From contig CM082586.2 in NCBI GenBank assembly GCA_040954595.2, forward strand, positions 9,238,001 to 9,302,000: a stretch of 64,000 nucleotides of DNA, written 5' to 3'. The DNA comes from Balanoglossus misakiensis (taxonomy: Eukaryota > Hemichordata). The notes below the pieces were generated by a model. The model was not told where the DNA came from and did not search any database. It saw only the letters and a list, made by a program, of their open reading frames with translations. The position numbers were made by a program, and so were the translations under genes. Shown piece after piece: positions 43,778-56,545 of this stretch (positions are counted from its first letter, which is position 1; each line of letters opens with the position of its first letter).

Positions 43778-45266
43778 TTAAAGCTGCAAGCAGCATTGTC
43801 CGGGCCCAAGCTCTATTATCTGATCAGATTATTAGATATGCACATAATTAATGAGTAGAAACATAATGCTGTGTTTTATCCCATAAAATATCAAGGTTAT
43901 ATCTATGTTTGGTGTTGATATAGTGTTAAGTAGGTCAAAGGTCACCCAGAGGTCACCCACAATTTGGGCAGAAAATTTTGATCCATAGTGGTCCATGTCC
44001 AACAAAAACCAGACCTCTAGCCCTTTTGGTTAGCCCGGAATTAGGTATGCACATAAATAATGAGTTAAGCAGGTGTCAAAGGTGACCCAAAACTTTGGCT
44101 TTTCATTATGGCCCCATACCTCCAAACGCCAAGGTTGTATCTGCTGTGGATGTCGAGATATGCAAAAGTAGGTCAAAGGTCACCCGAGGTCACCCAACAT
44201 TTGGGCAAAATATTTTGACCCCATACTGGTCCATGTATAACAAAAACAAAACCTCTAGGTCTATTGGTTCATCATTAATTAGGTATGCGCATATTTAATG
44301 AGGTCACCAGAGGTCAAAGGGGTCATGAAAAGTAGCAACATTTTTTGATCACATACAAATCCACATACATCAAAAACCAAACTTATAGCCCTATTGGTAA
44401 GCCTGGAATTAGATATGCAGAAAAATGATGCGTCAAAAGTAGGTCAAAGGTCATTGCCAAAATTACCAAAATATTTATAGCTTATTCTTGTCATATGATG
44501 ATTCATATCCATAAAAAGAATTTCTGTGCTATCAATTTTTAGGCTAGAAAAGGAATTTTTACTTTTTAATCGTTTTTCACAAAATCCAATATGGCCGCCA
44601 TAATCTTCGACCAATCACATTCCCCTTCGCAAACTTGATAGACACCTGTTTAATGACCACACACACCAAATCTTGTGACTCGGTTATCGCCCGTTCTTGA
44701 GAAGAAGATTTTTGAAGTTTTACTATGGTTTTTCGAAAATCCAATATGGCCGCCATAATCTTCGACCAATCACAATGATCTTCGCAAACTTGATAGACAT
44801 CAGTTAGGTGACCACATACCCCAAACCGCGTGACTCAGTTATCACCGGTTCTGGAGAAGAAGATTTTTGAAATTTAAGCCAGATTTCAGAAAAAAAATTG
44901 TAGCAAAAAAACTGCAACATTTACAGCAAAATATCCAATTACAAAAATGATGGGTAGAAGGTAGACTACCTGCACACCAAATTTGAAGTCGATCTGACTT
45001 GTAGTTTCTGAGATCTGAGATTTGCATTTTTTCAGAAAATCCAATATGGCCGCCAGGTCACGTGACTAATTAAAAATTCACATGTTCAATGCACGACTAC
45101 TCATTGACCTTGACCACTGTAGCAAGTTTCAGAAGTGTACCTGCAGCGGTGTCTGAGATCTAGAGCGACAAAGAATTGACACAAGAATAAAGAAAGAAAG
45201 AAAGAAGAAAGAAAAACCCCAACGAAACCAATAGGGCCCAAGCGCTGGTATGCGCTTGGGCCCTAA
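43778..45266 (+). repeat. Array unit 11 (type A2, one 3' hairpin)
   Basis: Nearly identical to unit 17 (52554-54147), with shared variants (GTGTCAAAGGTGACC, CCAAGGTTGTATC). It ends in (GAAA)n and one hairpin (45232-45265) directly joined to the next head (CCCTAATTAAAGCTGC). Confidence 0.88.
45232..45265. other. 3'-terminal hairpin, unit 11
   Basis: Perfect 14-bp common stem, loop TGGTAT. Confidence 0.87.
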
Positions 45267-46685
45267 TTAAAGCTGCAAGCAGCATTGTCCGGGCCCAAGC
45301 TCTATTAACTGATCTGATTATTAGATATGCACGTAATTAATGAGTAGAAACATAATGCTGTGTTTTATCCCATGAAATATCAAGATTATATCTATGTTTA
45401 GTGCTGATATAGTGTTAAGTAGGTCGAAGGTCACCCAGAGGTCACCCACAATTTGGGCAGAAAATTTTGACCCATAGTGGTCCATGTCCAACAAAAAACA
45501 GACCTCTACCCCTTTTGGTTAGCCCGGAATTAGGTATGCATATAAATAATGAGTTAAGCAGGTGTCACAGGTGACCCAAAACTTTGGCTTTTCATTATGG
45601 CCCCATACCTCCAAACGCCAAGGCTGTATCTGCTGTGGATGCTGAGATTTGCGAAAGTACGTCAAAGGTCACCAGAGGTCACCCAACATTTGGGTAAAAA
45701 ATTTTGACCCCATACTTGTCCTGTCCAACAAAAACAAAACCTCTAGGTCTATTGGTTCGCCTGTAATTAGCTATGCACATAATTAATTAGGTCAGCAGGG
45801 GTCAAAGGGGTCATGAAAAGTAGCAAAATATTTTGATCACACACTAATCCACATACAACAAAGACCAAACTTATAGCCCTATTGGTTAGCCTGGAATTAG
45901 ATATGCAGAAAAATGATGCGTCAAAAGTAGGTCAAAGGTCATTGCCAAAATTACCAAAATATTTAAAGCACATTGTAGTCATATGATGATTCATATCCAT
46001 AAAAAGAATTTCTGTGCTATCAATTTTTAGGCTAGAAAGGGAATTTTTACTTTTTAATCGTTTTTCACAAAATCCAATATGGCCGCCATAATCTTCGACC
46101 AATCACAATGCTCTTTGCAAACTTGATAGACATCTGTTTAATGACCACACACACCAAATCTTGTGACTCGCTTATCGCCGGTTCTTGAGAAGAAGATTTT
46201 TGAAATTTTACTAGGGTTTTTCGAAAATCCAATATGGCCGACAAAATCTTCGACCAATCACAATGATCTTCGCAAACTTGATAGACATCAGTTAGGTGAC
46301 CACATACACCAAACCCTGTGTCTCGGTTATCACCGGTTCTGGAGAAGAAGATTTTTGAAATTTAAGCCAGATTTCAGAAAAAAAATTGTAGCAAAAAACT
46401 GCAACTTTGTCAGCATAATTTCCAATTACAAAAATGATGGACAGAGGGTAGTCTACCAGCATGCCAAATTTGAAGTCGATCTGACTTGTAGTTTCTGAGA
46501 TCTGAGATTTGCATTTTTTCAGAAAATCCAAGATGGCCGCCAGGTCACGTGACTAATTAAAAATTCAAGGGTTCAATGCACGACTACTCATTGACCTTGA
46601 CCACTGTAGCAAGTTTCAGAAGTGTACCTGCAGCGGTGTCTGAGATCTCGTGGGTCAAAGAATTGACACAAGAATAAAGAAAGAA
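45267..46685 (+). repeat. Array unit 12 (type A2)
   Basis: A mosaic: the first half resembles unit 8, while a middle part (45750-45850) has the TTCGCCTGTAATTAGCTATGC sequence typical of A1 units. This suggests recombination or conversion between unit types. It ends AAAGAAAGAA. Confidence 0.86.
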
Positions 46686-48129
46686 TTAAAGCTGCAAGCA
46701 GCATTGTCCGGGCCCAAGCTCTATTATCTGATCAGATTATTAGATATGCACATAAGTAATGAGTAGAAACATAATGCTGTTTTATCCCATGAATTATCAA
46801 GGTTATATCTATGTTTGGTGCTGATATAGTGTTAAGTAGGTCAGAGGTCACCCAGAGGTCACCCACTGTTTGGGCAGAAAATTTTGACCCATAGTGGTCC
46901 ATGTCCAACAAAAACCAGACCTCTAGCCCTTTTGGTTAGCCCGGAATTAGGTATGCACATAAATAATGAGTTAAGCAGGTGTCACAGGTGACCCAAAACT
47001 TTGGCTTTTCATTATGGCCCCATACCTCCAAACGCCAAGGCTGTATCTGCTGTGGATGTCGAGATATGCAAAAGTAGGTCAAAGGTCACCCGAGGTCACC
47101 CAACATTTGGGAAATTTTTTTGACCCAATACTGGTCAATGTCCAACAGAAACCAAGCCTCTAGGTCTATTGGTTCATCTGTAATTAGGTATGCACATATT
47201 TAATGAGGTCAGCAGAGGTCAAAGGGGTCATGAAAAGTACCAAAATTTTTTGATCACATACAAATCCACATACATCAAAAACCAAACTTATAGCCCTATT
47301 GGTTAGCCTGGAATTAGATATGCAGAAAATTGATGCGTCAAAAGTAGGTCAAAGGTCATTGCCAAAATTACCAAAATATTTATAGCTTATTCTTGTTATA
47401 TGATGATTCATATCCATAAAAAGAATTTCTGTGCTATCAATTTTTAGGCTAGAAAGGAAATTTTTACTTTTTAATCGTTTTTCACAAAATCCAATATGGC
47501 CGCCATAATCTTCGACCAATCACATTCCTCTTCGCAAACTTGATAGACATCTGTGGAATGACCACACACACAAAATCTTGTGACTCGGTTATCGCCGGTT
47601 CTCGAAAAGAAGATTTTTGAAATTTTACTAGGGTTTTTCGAAAATCCAATATGGCCGCCATAATCTTCGACCAATCACAATGATCTTCGCAAACTTGATA
47701 GACATCAGTTAGGTGACCAAATACCCCAAACCCCATGTCTCGGTTATCACCGGTTCTGGAGAAGAAGATTTTTGAAATTTAAGCCAGATTTCAGAAAAAA
47801 AATTGTAGCAAAAAAACTGCAACATTGACAGCATAATTTCCAATTACAAAAATATTTGACAGAAGGTAGTCTACCTGCACGCCAAATTTGAAGTCGATCT
47901 GACTTGTAGTTTCTGAGATCTGAGATTTGCATTTTTTCAGAAAATCCAAGATGGCCGCCAGGTCATGTGACTAATTAAAAATTCATGGGTTCAATGCACG
48001 ACTACTCATTGACCTCGACCACTGTAGCAAGTTTGAGAACTGTACCTGCAGTGGTGTCTGAGATCTAGAGCGACAAAGAAATGACAGAAGAATAAAGAAA
48101 GAAAGAAAGAAAAACCCCAACGAAACCAA

Positions 48130-48163
48130 TAGGGCCCAAGCGCTGGTATGCGCTTGGGCCCTA
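48130..48163. other. 3'-terminal hairpin, unit 13, first
   Basis: Perfect 14-bp common stem, loop TGGTAT. Confidence 0.87.
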
Positions 48164-48183
48164 AAAAATTCCAACGAAACCAA

Positions 48184-48217
48184 TAGGGCCCAAGCGCTGG
48201 TATGCGCTTGGGCCCTA
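48184..48217. other. 3'-terminal hairpin, unit 13, second
   Basis: Perfect 14-bp common stem, loop TGGTAT; lead is ATTCCAACGAAACCAA. Confidence 0.87.
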
Positions 48218-48218
48218 A

Positions 48219-49702
48219 TTAAAGCTGCAAGCAGCATTGTCCGGGCCCAAGCTCTATTATCTGATCTGATTATTAGATATGCACATAATTAATGAATAGA
48301 AACACAATGCTGTGTTTTATCCCATGATATATCAAGGTTATATCTGTTTGGTGCTGATATAGTGTTAAGTAGGTCAAAGGTCACCCAGGGGTCACCCACA
48401 ATTTTGGCAGAACATTTTGACCCATAGTGGTCCATGTCCAACAAAAGCCAGACCTCTTGCCCTTTTGGTTAGCCCGGAATTAGGTATGCACATAAATAAT
48501 GAGTTAAGCAGGTGTCACAGGTGACCCAAAACTTTGGCTTTTAATTATGGCCCTATGTCTCCAAACACCAAGGCTGTATCTGCTGTGGATGTCGAGATGT
48601 GCAAAAGAAGGTCAAAGGTCACCCGAGGTCACCCAACATTTGGGCAAAATATTTTGACCCCATACTTGTCCATGTCCAATAAAAACCAAACATCTAGCTC
48701 TATTGGTTCGCCCGTAATTAGATATGCACATAATTAATGAGGGAAGCTGAGGTCAAAGAGGTCATGGAAAGTAGCAAAATATTTTGATCACACTCTAATC
48801 CACATGCATCAAAAACCAAACGTCTAGCCCTATTGGTTAGCCTGGAATTAGATATGCAGAAAAATGATGTGTCAAAAGTAGGTCAAAGGTCATTGCCAAA
48901 ATTACCAAAATATTTATAGCTTATTCTTGTCATATGATGATTCATATCCATAAAAAGAATTTCTGTGCTATCAATTTTTAGGCTAGAATGGGAATTTTTA
49001 ATTTTTAATCGTTTTTCACAAAATCCAATATGGCTGCCATAATCTTCGACCAATCACATTCCGCTTCTCAAACTTGATAGACATCTGTTTAATGACCACA
49101 CACACCAAATCTTGTGACTCAGTTATCGCCGGTTCTTGAGAAGAAGATTTTTGAAATTTTACTAGGGTTTTTCGAAAATCCAATATGGCCGCCATAATCT
49201 TCGACCAATCACAATGATCTTCGCAAACTTGATAGACCTCAGTTTGGTGACCACATACCACAAACCACGTGACTCGGTTATCGCCGGTTCTGGAGAAGAA
49301 GATTTTTGAAATTTTGACCAGATTTCAGAAAAACAACTGTAGCAAAAAAACTGCAACATTGACAGCAAAATATCCAATTACAAAAATGATGGGCAGAAGG
49401 TACACTACCAGCACACCAAATCTGAAGTGAATCTGACTTGTAGTTTCTGAGATCTGAGATTTGCATTTTTTCAGAAAATCCAATATGGCCGCCATGTCAC
49501 GTGACTAATTAAAAATTCAAGAGTTCAATGCACGACTACCCATTGACCTTGACCACTGTAACAAGTTTGAGAAGTGTACCTGCAGCGGTGTCTGAGATCT
49601 AGAGCAACAAAGAAATGACACAAGAAAAAAGAAAGAAAGAAAGACAGAAAAACCCCAACGAAACCAATAGGGCCCAAGCGCTGGTATGCGCTTGGGCCCT
49701 AA
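48219..49702 (+). repeat. Array unit 14 (type A2, one 3' hairpin)
   Basis: Type A2 head; a middle part near 48680-48830 resembles A1 units. It ends with one hairpin (49668-49701) joined directly to the next head. Confidence 0.88.
49668..49701. other. 3'-terminal hairpin, unit 14
   Basis: Perfect 14-bp common stem, loop TGGTAT. Confidence 0.87.
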
Positions 49703-51126
49703 TTAAAGCTGCAAGCAGCATTGTCGGGCCCAAGCGCTGATCTTGAATTATATATGCACAGTGTGAATGAGAAGAAACAGAATTTTCTATCGGATGTATT
49801 ATCTCATGACATAACAAGGATGTGTGTATTTTTGCTGCTGAAATAGGGTGAAGTAGGTCAAAGGTCACCTGAGTTCACCCAACATTTGGGTAATTTTTTT
49901 TTACCCATACTGGTCCATGTCCAACAAAAACCGAAACTCTAGCTCTATTGGTTTGCGTGTAATTAGGTATGTGCATATTTAATGAGGTCAGCAGGTGTAA
50001 CAGGTGACCCAAAAATGTGGCTTTACATTTTGGTCCCATCCTACCAAATGCCATGGCTGTATCTGCTCTGGATGCTGAGATATGCGAAAGTAGGTCAAAG
50101 GTCACCAGAGGTCACGCAACATTTGGGCAAAAAATTTTGATCCCATTCTGGTCCATGTCCAACAAAAACCAAACCTCTAGCTCTATTGGTTCGCCTGTAA
50201 TTAGCTATGCACATAATTAATGAGGTCAGCAGAGGTCAAAGGGGTCATGAAAAGTAGCAAAATATTTTGATCACACACTAATCCACATTCATCAAAAACC
50301 AAACGTCTAGCCCTACAGGTTAGCCTGGAATTAGATATGCAGAAATAATAACGCGTGATAAGTAGGTCAAAGGTCATGTGAAAAATCGCCAAAAATTTGT
50401 AACATATTGTAGTCATATGACAAATGATATACATAAAAAGAATTTGTATGCTATCAATTTTTAGACTAGAAAAAGGAATTTCAAATTTTCACTGCTTTTT
50501 ACAAAATCCAATATGGCCGCCATAATCTTCGACCAATCACAATGCTCTTTGCAGACTTGATAGACATCAGTGTAGTGACCATACTCCTCGAATCTTGCGA
50601 CTCAATCATAGCCCGTTCTGGAGAAGAAGATTTTTGCAGTTTAACTATGGTTTTTCGAAAATCCAATATGGCCGCCATAATCTTCGACCAATCACAATGA
50701 TCTTCGCAAACTTGATAGACATCAGTTAGGTGACCACATACCCCAAACCCCGTGTCTCAGTTATCACCGGTTCTGGAGAAGAAGATTTTTGAAATTTAAG
50801 CCAGATTTCAGAAAAAAAATTGTAGCAAAAAAACTGCAACATTGACAGCAAAATTTCCAATTACAAAAATGATAGGTAGAAGGTAGTCTACCTGCATGCC
50901 AAATTTGAAGTCGATCTGACTTGTAGTTTCTGAGATCTGAGATTTGCATTTTTTCAGAAAATCCAATATGGCCGCCAGGTCACGTGACTAATTAAGTATT
51001 CACAAGTCACTGCACATCTACTCATAGACCTTGACCACTGTAGCAAGTTTGAGCAGTGTACCTGCAGTAGTTTCAGAGATTTAGTTGGCCGAAGAATTGA
51101 CACAAGAAAAAAGAAAGAAAGAAAGA
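49703..51126 (+). repeat. Array unit 15 (type A1)
   Basis: Same head and body as units 2 and 9. It ends AAAGAAAGAAAGA without a hairpin. Confidence 0.88.
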
Positions 51127-52553
51127 TTAAAGCTGCAAGCAGCATTGTCCGGGCCCAAGCTCCATTATCTGATCAGATTATTAGATATGCACATCATTAA
51201 TGAGTAGAACCATAATGCTGTGTTTTATCCCATGAAATATCAAGGTTATATCTATGTTTGGTGTTGATATAGTGTTAAGTAGGTCAAAGGTCACCAAGAG
51301 GTCACCCACAATTTGGGCAGAAAATTTTGACCCATAGTGGTCCATGTCCAACAAAAACCAGACCTCTAGCCCTTTTGGTTAGCTCGGAATTAGGTATGCA
51401 CATAAATAATGAGTTATGCAGGCGTCACAGGTGACCCAAAACTTTGGCTTTTCATTATGGCCCCATACCTCCAAACGTCAAGGCTGTATCTGTTGTGGAT
51501 GTCGATATATGCAAAAGTAGGTCAAAGGTCACCCGAGGTCACCCAACATTTGGGCAAAATATTTTGTCCCCATACTGGTCCATGTATAACAAAAACAAAA
51601 CCTCTAGGTCTATTAGTTCATCATCAATTAGGTATGCGCATATTTAATGAGGTCACCAGAGGTCATGAAAAGTATCAAAAATTTTTTATCACATACAAAT
51701 CCACATACATCAAAAACCAAACTTATAGCCCTATTGGTTAGCCTGGAATTAGATATGCAGAAAAATGATGCGTCAAAAGTAGGTCAAAGGTCATTGCCAA
51801 AATTACCAAAATATTTATAGCTTATTCTTGTCATATGATGATTCATATCCATAAAAAGAATTTCTGTGCTATCAATTTTAAGGCTAGAAAAGAAATTTTT
51901 ACTTTTTAATCGTTTTTCACAAAATCCAATATGGCCGCCATAATCTTCGACCAATCACATTCCCCTTCGCAAACTTGATAGACATCTGTTTAATGACCAC
52001 ACACACCAAATCTTGTGACTCGGTTATCGCCCGTTCTTGAGAAGAAGATTTTTGAAATTTTACAATGGTTTTTAGAAAATCCAATATGGCCGCCATAATC
52101 TTCGACCAATCACAATGATCTTCGCAAACTTGATAGACATCAGTTAGGTGACCACATACCCCAAACCGCGTGACTCAGTTATCACCGGTTCTGGAGAAGA
52201 AGATTTTTGAAATTTAAGCCAGATTTCAGAAAAAAAATTGTAGCAAAAAAACTGCAACATTTACAGCAAAATATCCAATTACAAAAATGATGGGTAGAAG
52301 GTAGACTACCTGCACACCAAATTTGAAGTCGATCTGACTTGTAGTTTCTGAGATCTGAGATTTGCATTTTTTCAGAAAATCCAATATGGCCGCCAGGTCA
52401 CGTGACTAATTAAAAATTCAAGGGTTCAATGCACGACTACTCATTGACCTTGACCACTGTAGCAAGTTTCAGAAGTGTACCTGCAGCGGTGTCTGAGATC
52501 TAGAGCGACAAAGAATTGACACAAGAATAAAGAAAGAAAGAAAGAAGAAAGAA
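51127..52553 (+). repeat. Array unit 16 (type A2)
   Basis: The full-length sister of unit 7, with the first module intact. Followed by unit 17 without a hairpin between them. Confidence 0.88.
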
Positions 52554-54003
52554 TTAAAGCTGCAAGCAGCATTGTCCGGGCCCAAGCTCTATTATCTGAT
52601 CAGATTATTAGATATGCACATAATTAATGAGTAGAAACATAATGCTGTGTTTTATCCCATGAAATATCAAGGTTATATCTATGTTTGGTGTTGATATAGT
52701 GTTAAGTAGGTCAAAGGTCACCCAGAGGTCACCCACAATTTGGGCAGAAAATTTTGATCCATAGTGGTCCATGTCCAACAAAAACCAGACCTCTAGCCCT
52801 TTTGGTTAGCCCGGAATTAGGTATGCACATAAATAATGAGTTAAGCAGGTGTCAAAGGTGACCCAAAACTTTGGCTTTTCATTATGGCCCCATACCTCCA
52901 AACGCCAAGGTTGTATCTGCTGTGGATGTCGAGATATGCAAAAGTAGGTCAAAGGTCACCCGAGGTCACCCAACATTTGGGCAAAATATTTTGACCCCAT
53001 ACTGGTCCATGTATAACAAAAACAAAACCTCTAGGTCTATTGGTTCATCATTAATTAGGTATGCGCATATTTAATGAGGTCACCAGAGGTCAAAGGGGTC
53101 ATGAAAAGTAGCAACATTTTTTGATCACATACAAATCCACATACATCAAAAACCAAACTTATAGCCCTATTGGTAAGCCTGGAATTAGATATGCAGAAAA
53201 ATGATGCGTCAAAAGTAGGTCAAAGGTCATTGCCAAAATTACCAAAATATTTATAGCTTATTCTTGTCATATGATGATTCATATCCATAAAAAGAATTTC
53301 TGTGCTATCAATTTTTAGGCTAGAAAAGGAATTTTTACTTTTTAAACCTTTTTCACAAAATCCAATATGGCCGCCATAATCTTCGACCAATCACATTCCC
53401 CTTCGCAAACTTGATAGACACCTGTTTAATGACCACACACACCAAATCTTGTGACTCGGTTATCGCCCGTTCTTGAGAAGAAGATTTTTGAAGTTTTACT
53501 ATGGTTTTTCGAAAATCCAATATGGCCGCCATAATCTTCGACCAATCACAATGATCTTCGCAAACTTGATAGACATCAGTTAGGTGACCACATACCCCAA
53601 ACCGCGTGACTCAGTTATCACCGGTTCTGGAGAAGAAGATTTTTGAAATTTAAGCCAGATTTCAGAAAAAAAATTGTAGCAAAAAAACTGCAACATTTAC
53701 AGCAAAATATCCAATTACAAAAATGATGGGTAGAAGGTAGACTACCTACACACCAAATTTGAAGTCGATCTGACTTGTAGTTTCTGAGATCTGAGATTTG
53801 CATTTTTTCAGAAAATCCAATATGGCCGCCAGGTCACGTGACTAATTAAAAATTCACAGGTTCAATGCACGACTACTCATTGACCTTGACCACTGTAGCA
53901 AGTTTCAGAAGTGTACCTGCAGCGGTGTCTGAGATCTAGAGCGACAAAGAATTGACACAAGAATAAAGAAAGAAAGAAGAAAGAAAAACCACAACGAAAC
54001 CAA

Positions 54004-54037
54004 TAGGGCCCAAGCGCTGGTATGCGCTTGGGCCCTA
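54004..54037. other. 3'-terminal hairpin, unit 17, first
   Basis: Perfect 14-bp common stem, loop TGGTAT. Confidence 0.87.
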
Positions 54038-54056
54038 AAAACCCCAACGAAAACAA

Positions 54057-54090
54057 TAGGGCCCAAGCGCTGGCTTGCGCTTGGGCCCTA
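54057..54090. other. 3'-terminal hairpin, unit 17, second
   Basis: Perfect 14-bp common stem, loop TGGCTT (the loop also seen with the variant stem in unit 8). Confidence 0.87.
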
Positions 54091-54110
54091 AAAAACCCCA
54101 ACGAAACCAA

Positions 54111-54144
54111 TAGGGCCCAAGCGCTTGCGTGCGCTTGGGCCCTA
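54111..54144. other. 3'-terminal hairpin, unit 17, third
   Basis: Perfect 14-bp common stem, loop TTGCGT, as in unit 2. Followed by AAGAA and the type B head of unit 18. Confidence 0.87.
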
Positions 54145-54147
54145 AGA

Positions 54148-55555
54148 ATATAGCTGCAAGCAGCAATAGCGGGCCCAAGCCATCATAGCACATAGCACAT
54201 AGCAACATAGCAATAAGCATATCTGCTCTGGATGCCAAGATAAGGAAAAGTAGGTCAAAGGTCACCTGAGGTCATGCAAAATTTGGGCAAGAAATTTTGA
54301 CCCTATACTGGTGAATGTTCAACAAAAACCAAACCTATAGCCCTATTGGTTAGCCTGGAATTAGGTATGCACATAATTAATGAGATATGCAGGTGTCACA
54401 GGTGACCCCCATTTTGGCTTTTCAATTTTAGTCCCAACCCTCCAAACGCCAAGTCTGTACCTGCTCTGGATGCCGAGATATAGGAAAGTAGGTCAAAGGT
54501 CACCTGAGGTCACCCAAAATTTGGGCAAGAAAATTTGGACCTATACTGGACCATGTTCAACAAAAAACAAAGCTATAGCCATATTGGTTATCCTGGAATT
54601 AGGTATGCACATAATTAATGAGGTAGGCAGGTGTCACAGGTGACCGCCAATTTTGGCTTTTCAATTTTAGTCCCAACCCTCCAAACGCCACGTCTGTACC
54701 TGCTCTGCATGCCGAGATATGGGAAAGTAGGTCAAAGGTCACCTGAGGTCACCCAAAATTTGGGCAAGAAATTTTGACCCCATACTGGTCCATTTCCCTC
54801 AAGAACGAAACCTCTAGCCCTCTTAGTTAGCCCAGAATTAGGGATGCACATAATTAATGAGTTAAGCAGGTGTTACAGGTGGGCCTAAAATTGTGCCTTC
54901 TATTTTGGTGCCATTGTGCTCACTGACCACAAGACAGTCACTGTACAGGACAATTGCACAGACCAGAATTCCACAATAAGACATGGACATAACTTAACCA
55001 TAGAGGTATAATTAAAGGTATAAATTTCATAAAAAAATTAATATAAAAAAATCGGGCGATTTTTCATACTATTGTTTTTTGCTTAAAATTATTGACAAAT
55101 GCTAGGCTAGCTGCACACCAAAGTTGGAGATGTTTGGCCAAACAGATTTTGAGATATGTATGCATATTTATCCAAAATAATATGTGGTCTTAGCTTTACT
55201 ATGGAAAGTATAGGCCCATGGCTTGGTCAAAAAATATGAAAAATAATACTTAAAAATCTTCTTCTCAAAATTGGCATGGCCAATGGCCTTGACATTTGGC
55301 ATGTAGAACTCTGGCCATATGGCCCACAAAGTATGTTAACAGAATTTCGATATGTCAATGCATATGCAAATTAGGCCAATTTGAAAATTTTGCCCATATA
55401 TGGTCATCAGGTCACGTGACTTATTAAACATTCACAAGGGTACTGCACCAGCTCTCATTGGCCTGCACCATTGTGCCAACTTTGAAATTTGTAGGTTCAG
55501 CCATTTTCCAGATCTAGCTGACAAAAAAAACGACAGAAGAAGAAGAAGTAGAAGA
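54148..55555 (+). repeat. Array unit 18 (type B), last before the autonomous element
   Basis: Type B head and body with three internal modules, ending (GAA)n-GTAGAAGAA. It is followed without any spacer by the head of the autonomous element at 55556. Confidence 0.88.
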
Positions 55556-55835
55556 ATATAGCTGCCAAGCAGCAATGGCGGGCCCAAGCCAAAATAGCGC
55601 ATAGCAACAAACCTTAGTTCAACATCAAAGCAATATTTTGGTCGATTTTGTGTAATGCGTTGATATACCTTGTACTATTGAAAACTTTGTGCAGGAAGAG
55701 GCTGTTTGACCTCTGTGCACTTGAATCCGAAGCTGTTCTACAGAGCTTTCAGGTTGACGGATCCGAAAACGAATGTGATTACGGAAACACGTCTACAGTA
55801 GGGGTCAGCTGATTTACTGGTGAGTGTAATTTGCT

Positions 55836-56545
55836 AACATGTCGAAGTTTTGAAAGTGGTAGTAATCGCCTTATCGGTGATTTTAACGAGTGGAAACCTG
55901 GGTGGTGACAATCGTGTAGTTGTAGTTTATCTAGCGGTAGTGTGATTTTGATGATATGAGAGCCGATATCAGTTGAATTTGAGTTATATTTTCACTCGTA
56001 CAGAGGCAAGTCCAATACAATATGGCGGCGACCGTGTGTTTTGCAGAGTAGCGTACGCAATAATTTATGCTGACATGTCTCAGTTGTAAAAGTGGTGTAA
56101 ATGTTAATCATTTTGTCGGTGATTTGGATGAGTGGAAAGCTGGATGGTGACGGTTGTGTAGTTGTAGTTGATCCGGCGGTAGTGAGATTTTTCATGATAT
56201 AGGAGGCGATGTCAGTGTCATTAGGGTTTTATGTCGACACGTACAGAGGTAAGTCCAATACAATATGGCGGCGACCATGTGTTTTGCAGAGTTGCTTACG
56301 CAATAATTTATGCTGACATGTCTGAGTCGTAAAAGTGGTGTAAATGTTAATCACTTTATCGGTGATTTGGATGAGTGGAAAGCTGGATGGTGGCGGTTGT
56401 GTAGTTGTAGTACCGGCGGTAGTGAGATTTTGATGATGCGAGAGGCGATGTCAGTTTCATTAGGGTTTAATTTTCACCCATAAACAGGTTAAGTGCAATT
56501 CAATATGGCGGCGACCATGTATTTCGCAGAGTAGCCTACGCAATA
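55836..56545 (+). repeat. Three ~240-bp tandem repeats in the transposon leader
   Basis: Units share GTGATTTGGATGAGTGGAAA-like, GTGTAGTTGTAGT-like and CAATATGGCGGCGACC segments; the last falls at about 56018, 56261 and 56501, giving periods of 243 and 240 bp. AATATGGCGGC fits the YY1 consensus. The position upstream of the gene suggests promoter or 5' UTR repeats. Confidence 0.75.

Larger units (their letters stand above)
46686..48218 (+). repeat. Array unit 13 (type A2, two 3' hairpins)
   Basis: Ends with two hairpins (48130-48163 and 48184-48217). Contains CCAAGATGGCCGCC near 47946 and a run of exact and near-exact AGGTCA repeats. Confidence 0.88.
52554..54147 (+). repeat. Array unit 17 (type A2, three 3' hairpins)
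   Basis: Sister of unit 11. It ends in three hairpins (54004-54037, 54057-54090, 54111-54144) with three different loops (TGGTAT, TGGCTT, TTGCGT). Confidence 0.88.

Noticed and set aside
44842-45027. A 61-codon minus-strand open frame with a genuine ATG recurring in at least seven units
   Set aside because: Cysteine- and phenylalanine-rich by chance of the underlying sequence; residue changes between copies look unconstrained. No ORF of this kind is present in the autonomous element's visible part.
29521-55555. CRISPR array or simple satellite DNA
   Set aside because: The genome is eukaryotic, units are over 1 kb with no spacer pattern, and they have defined transposon-like ends. A satellite label would miss the hairpins and the shared head with the Rep-helicase element.
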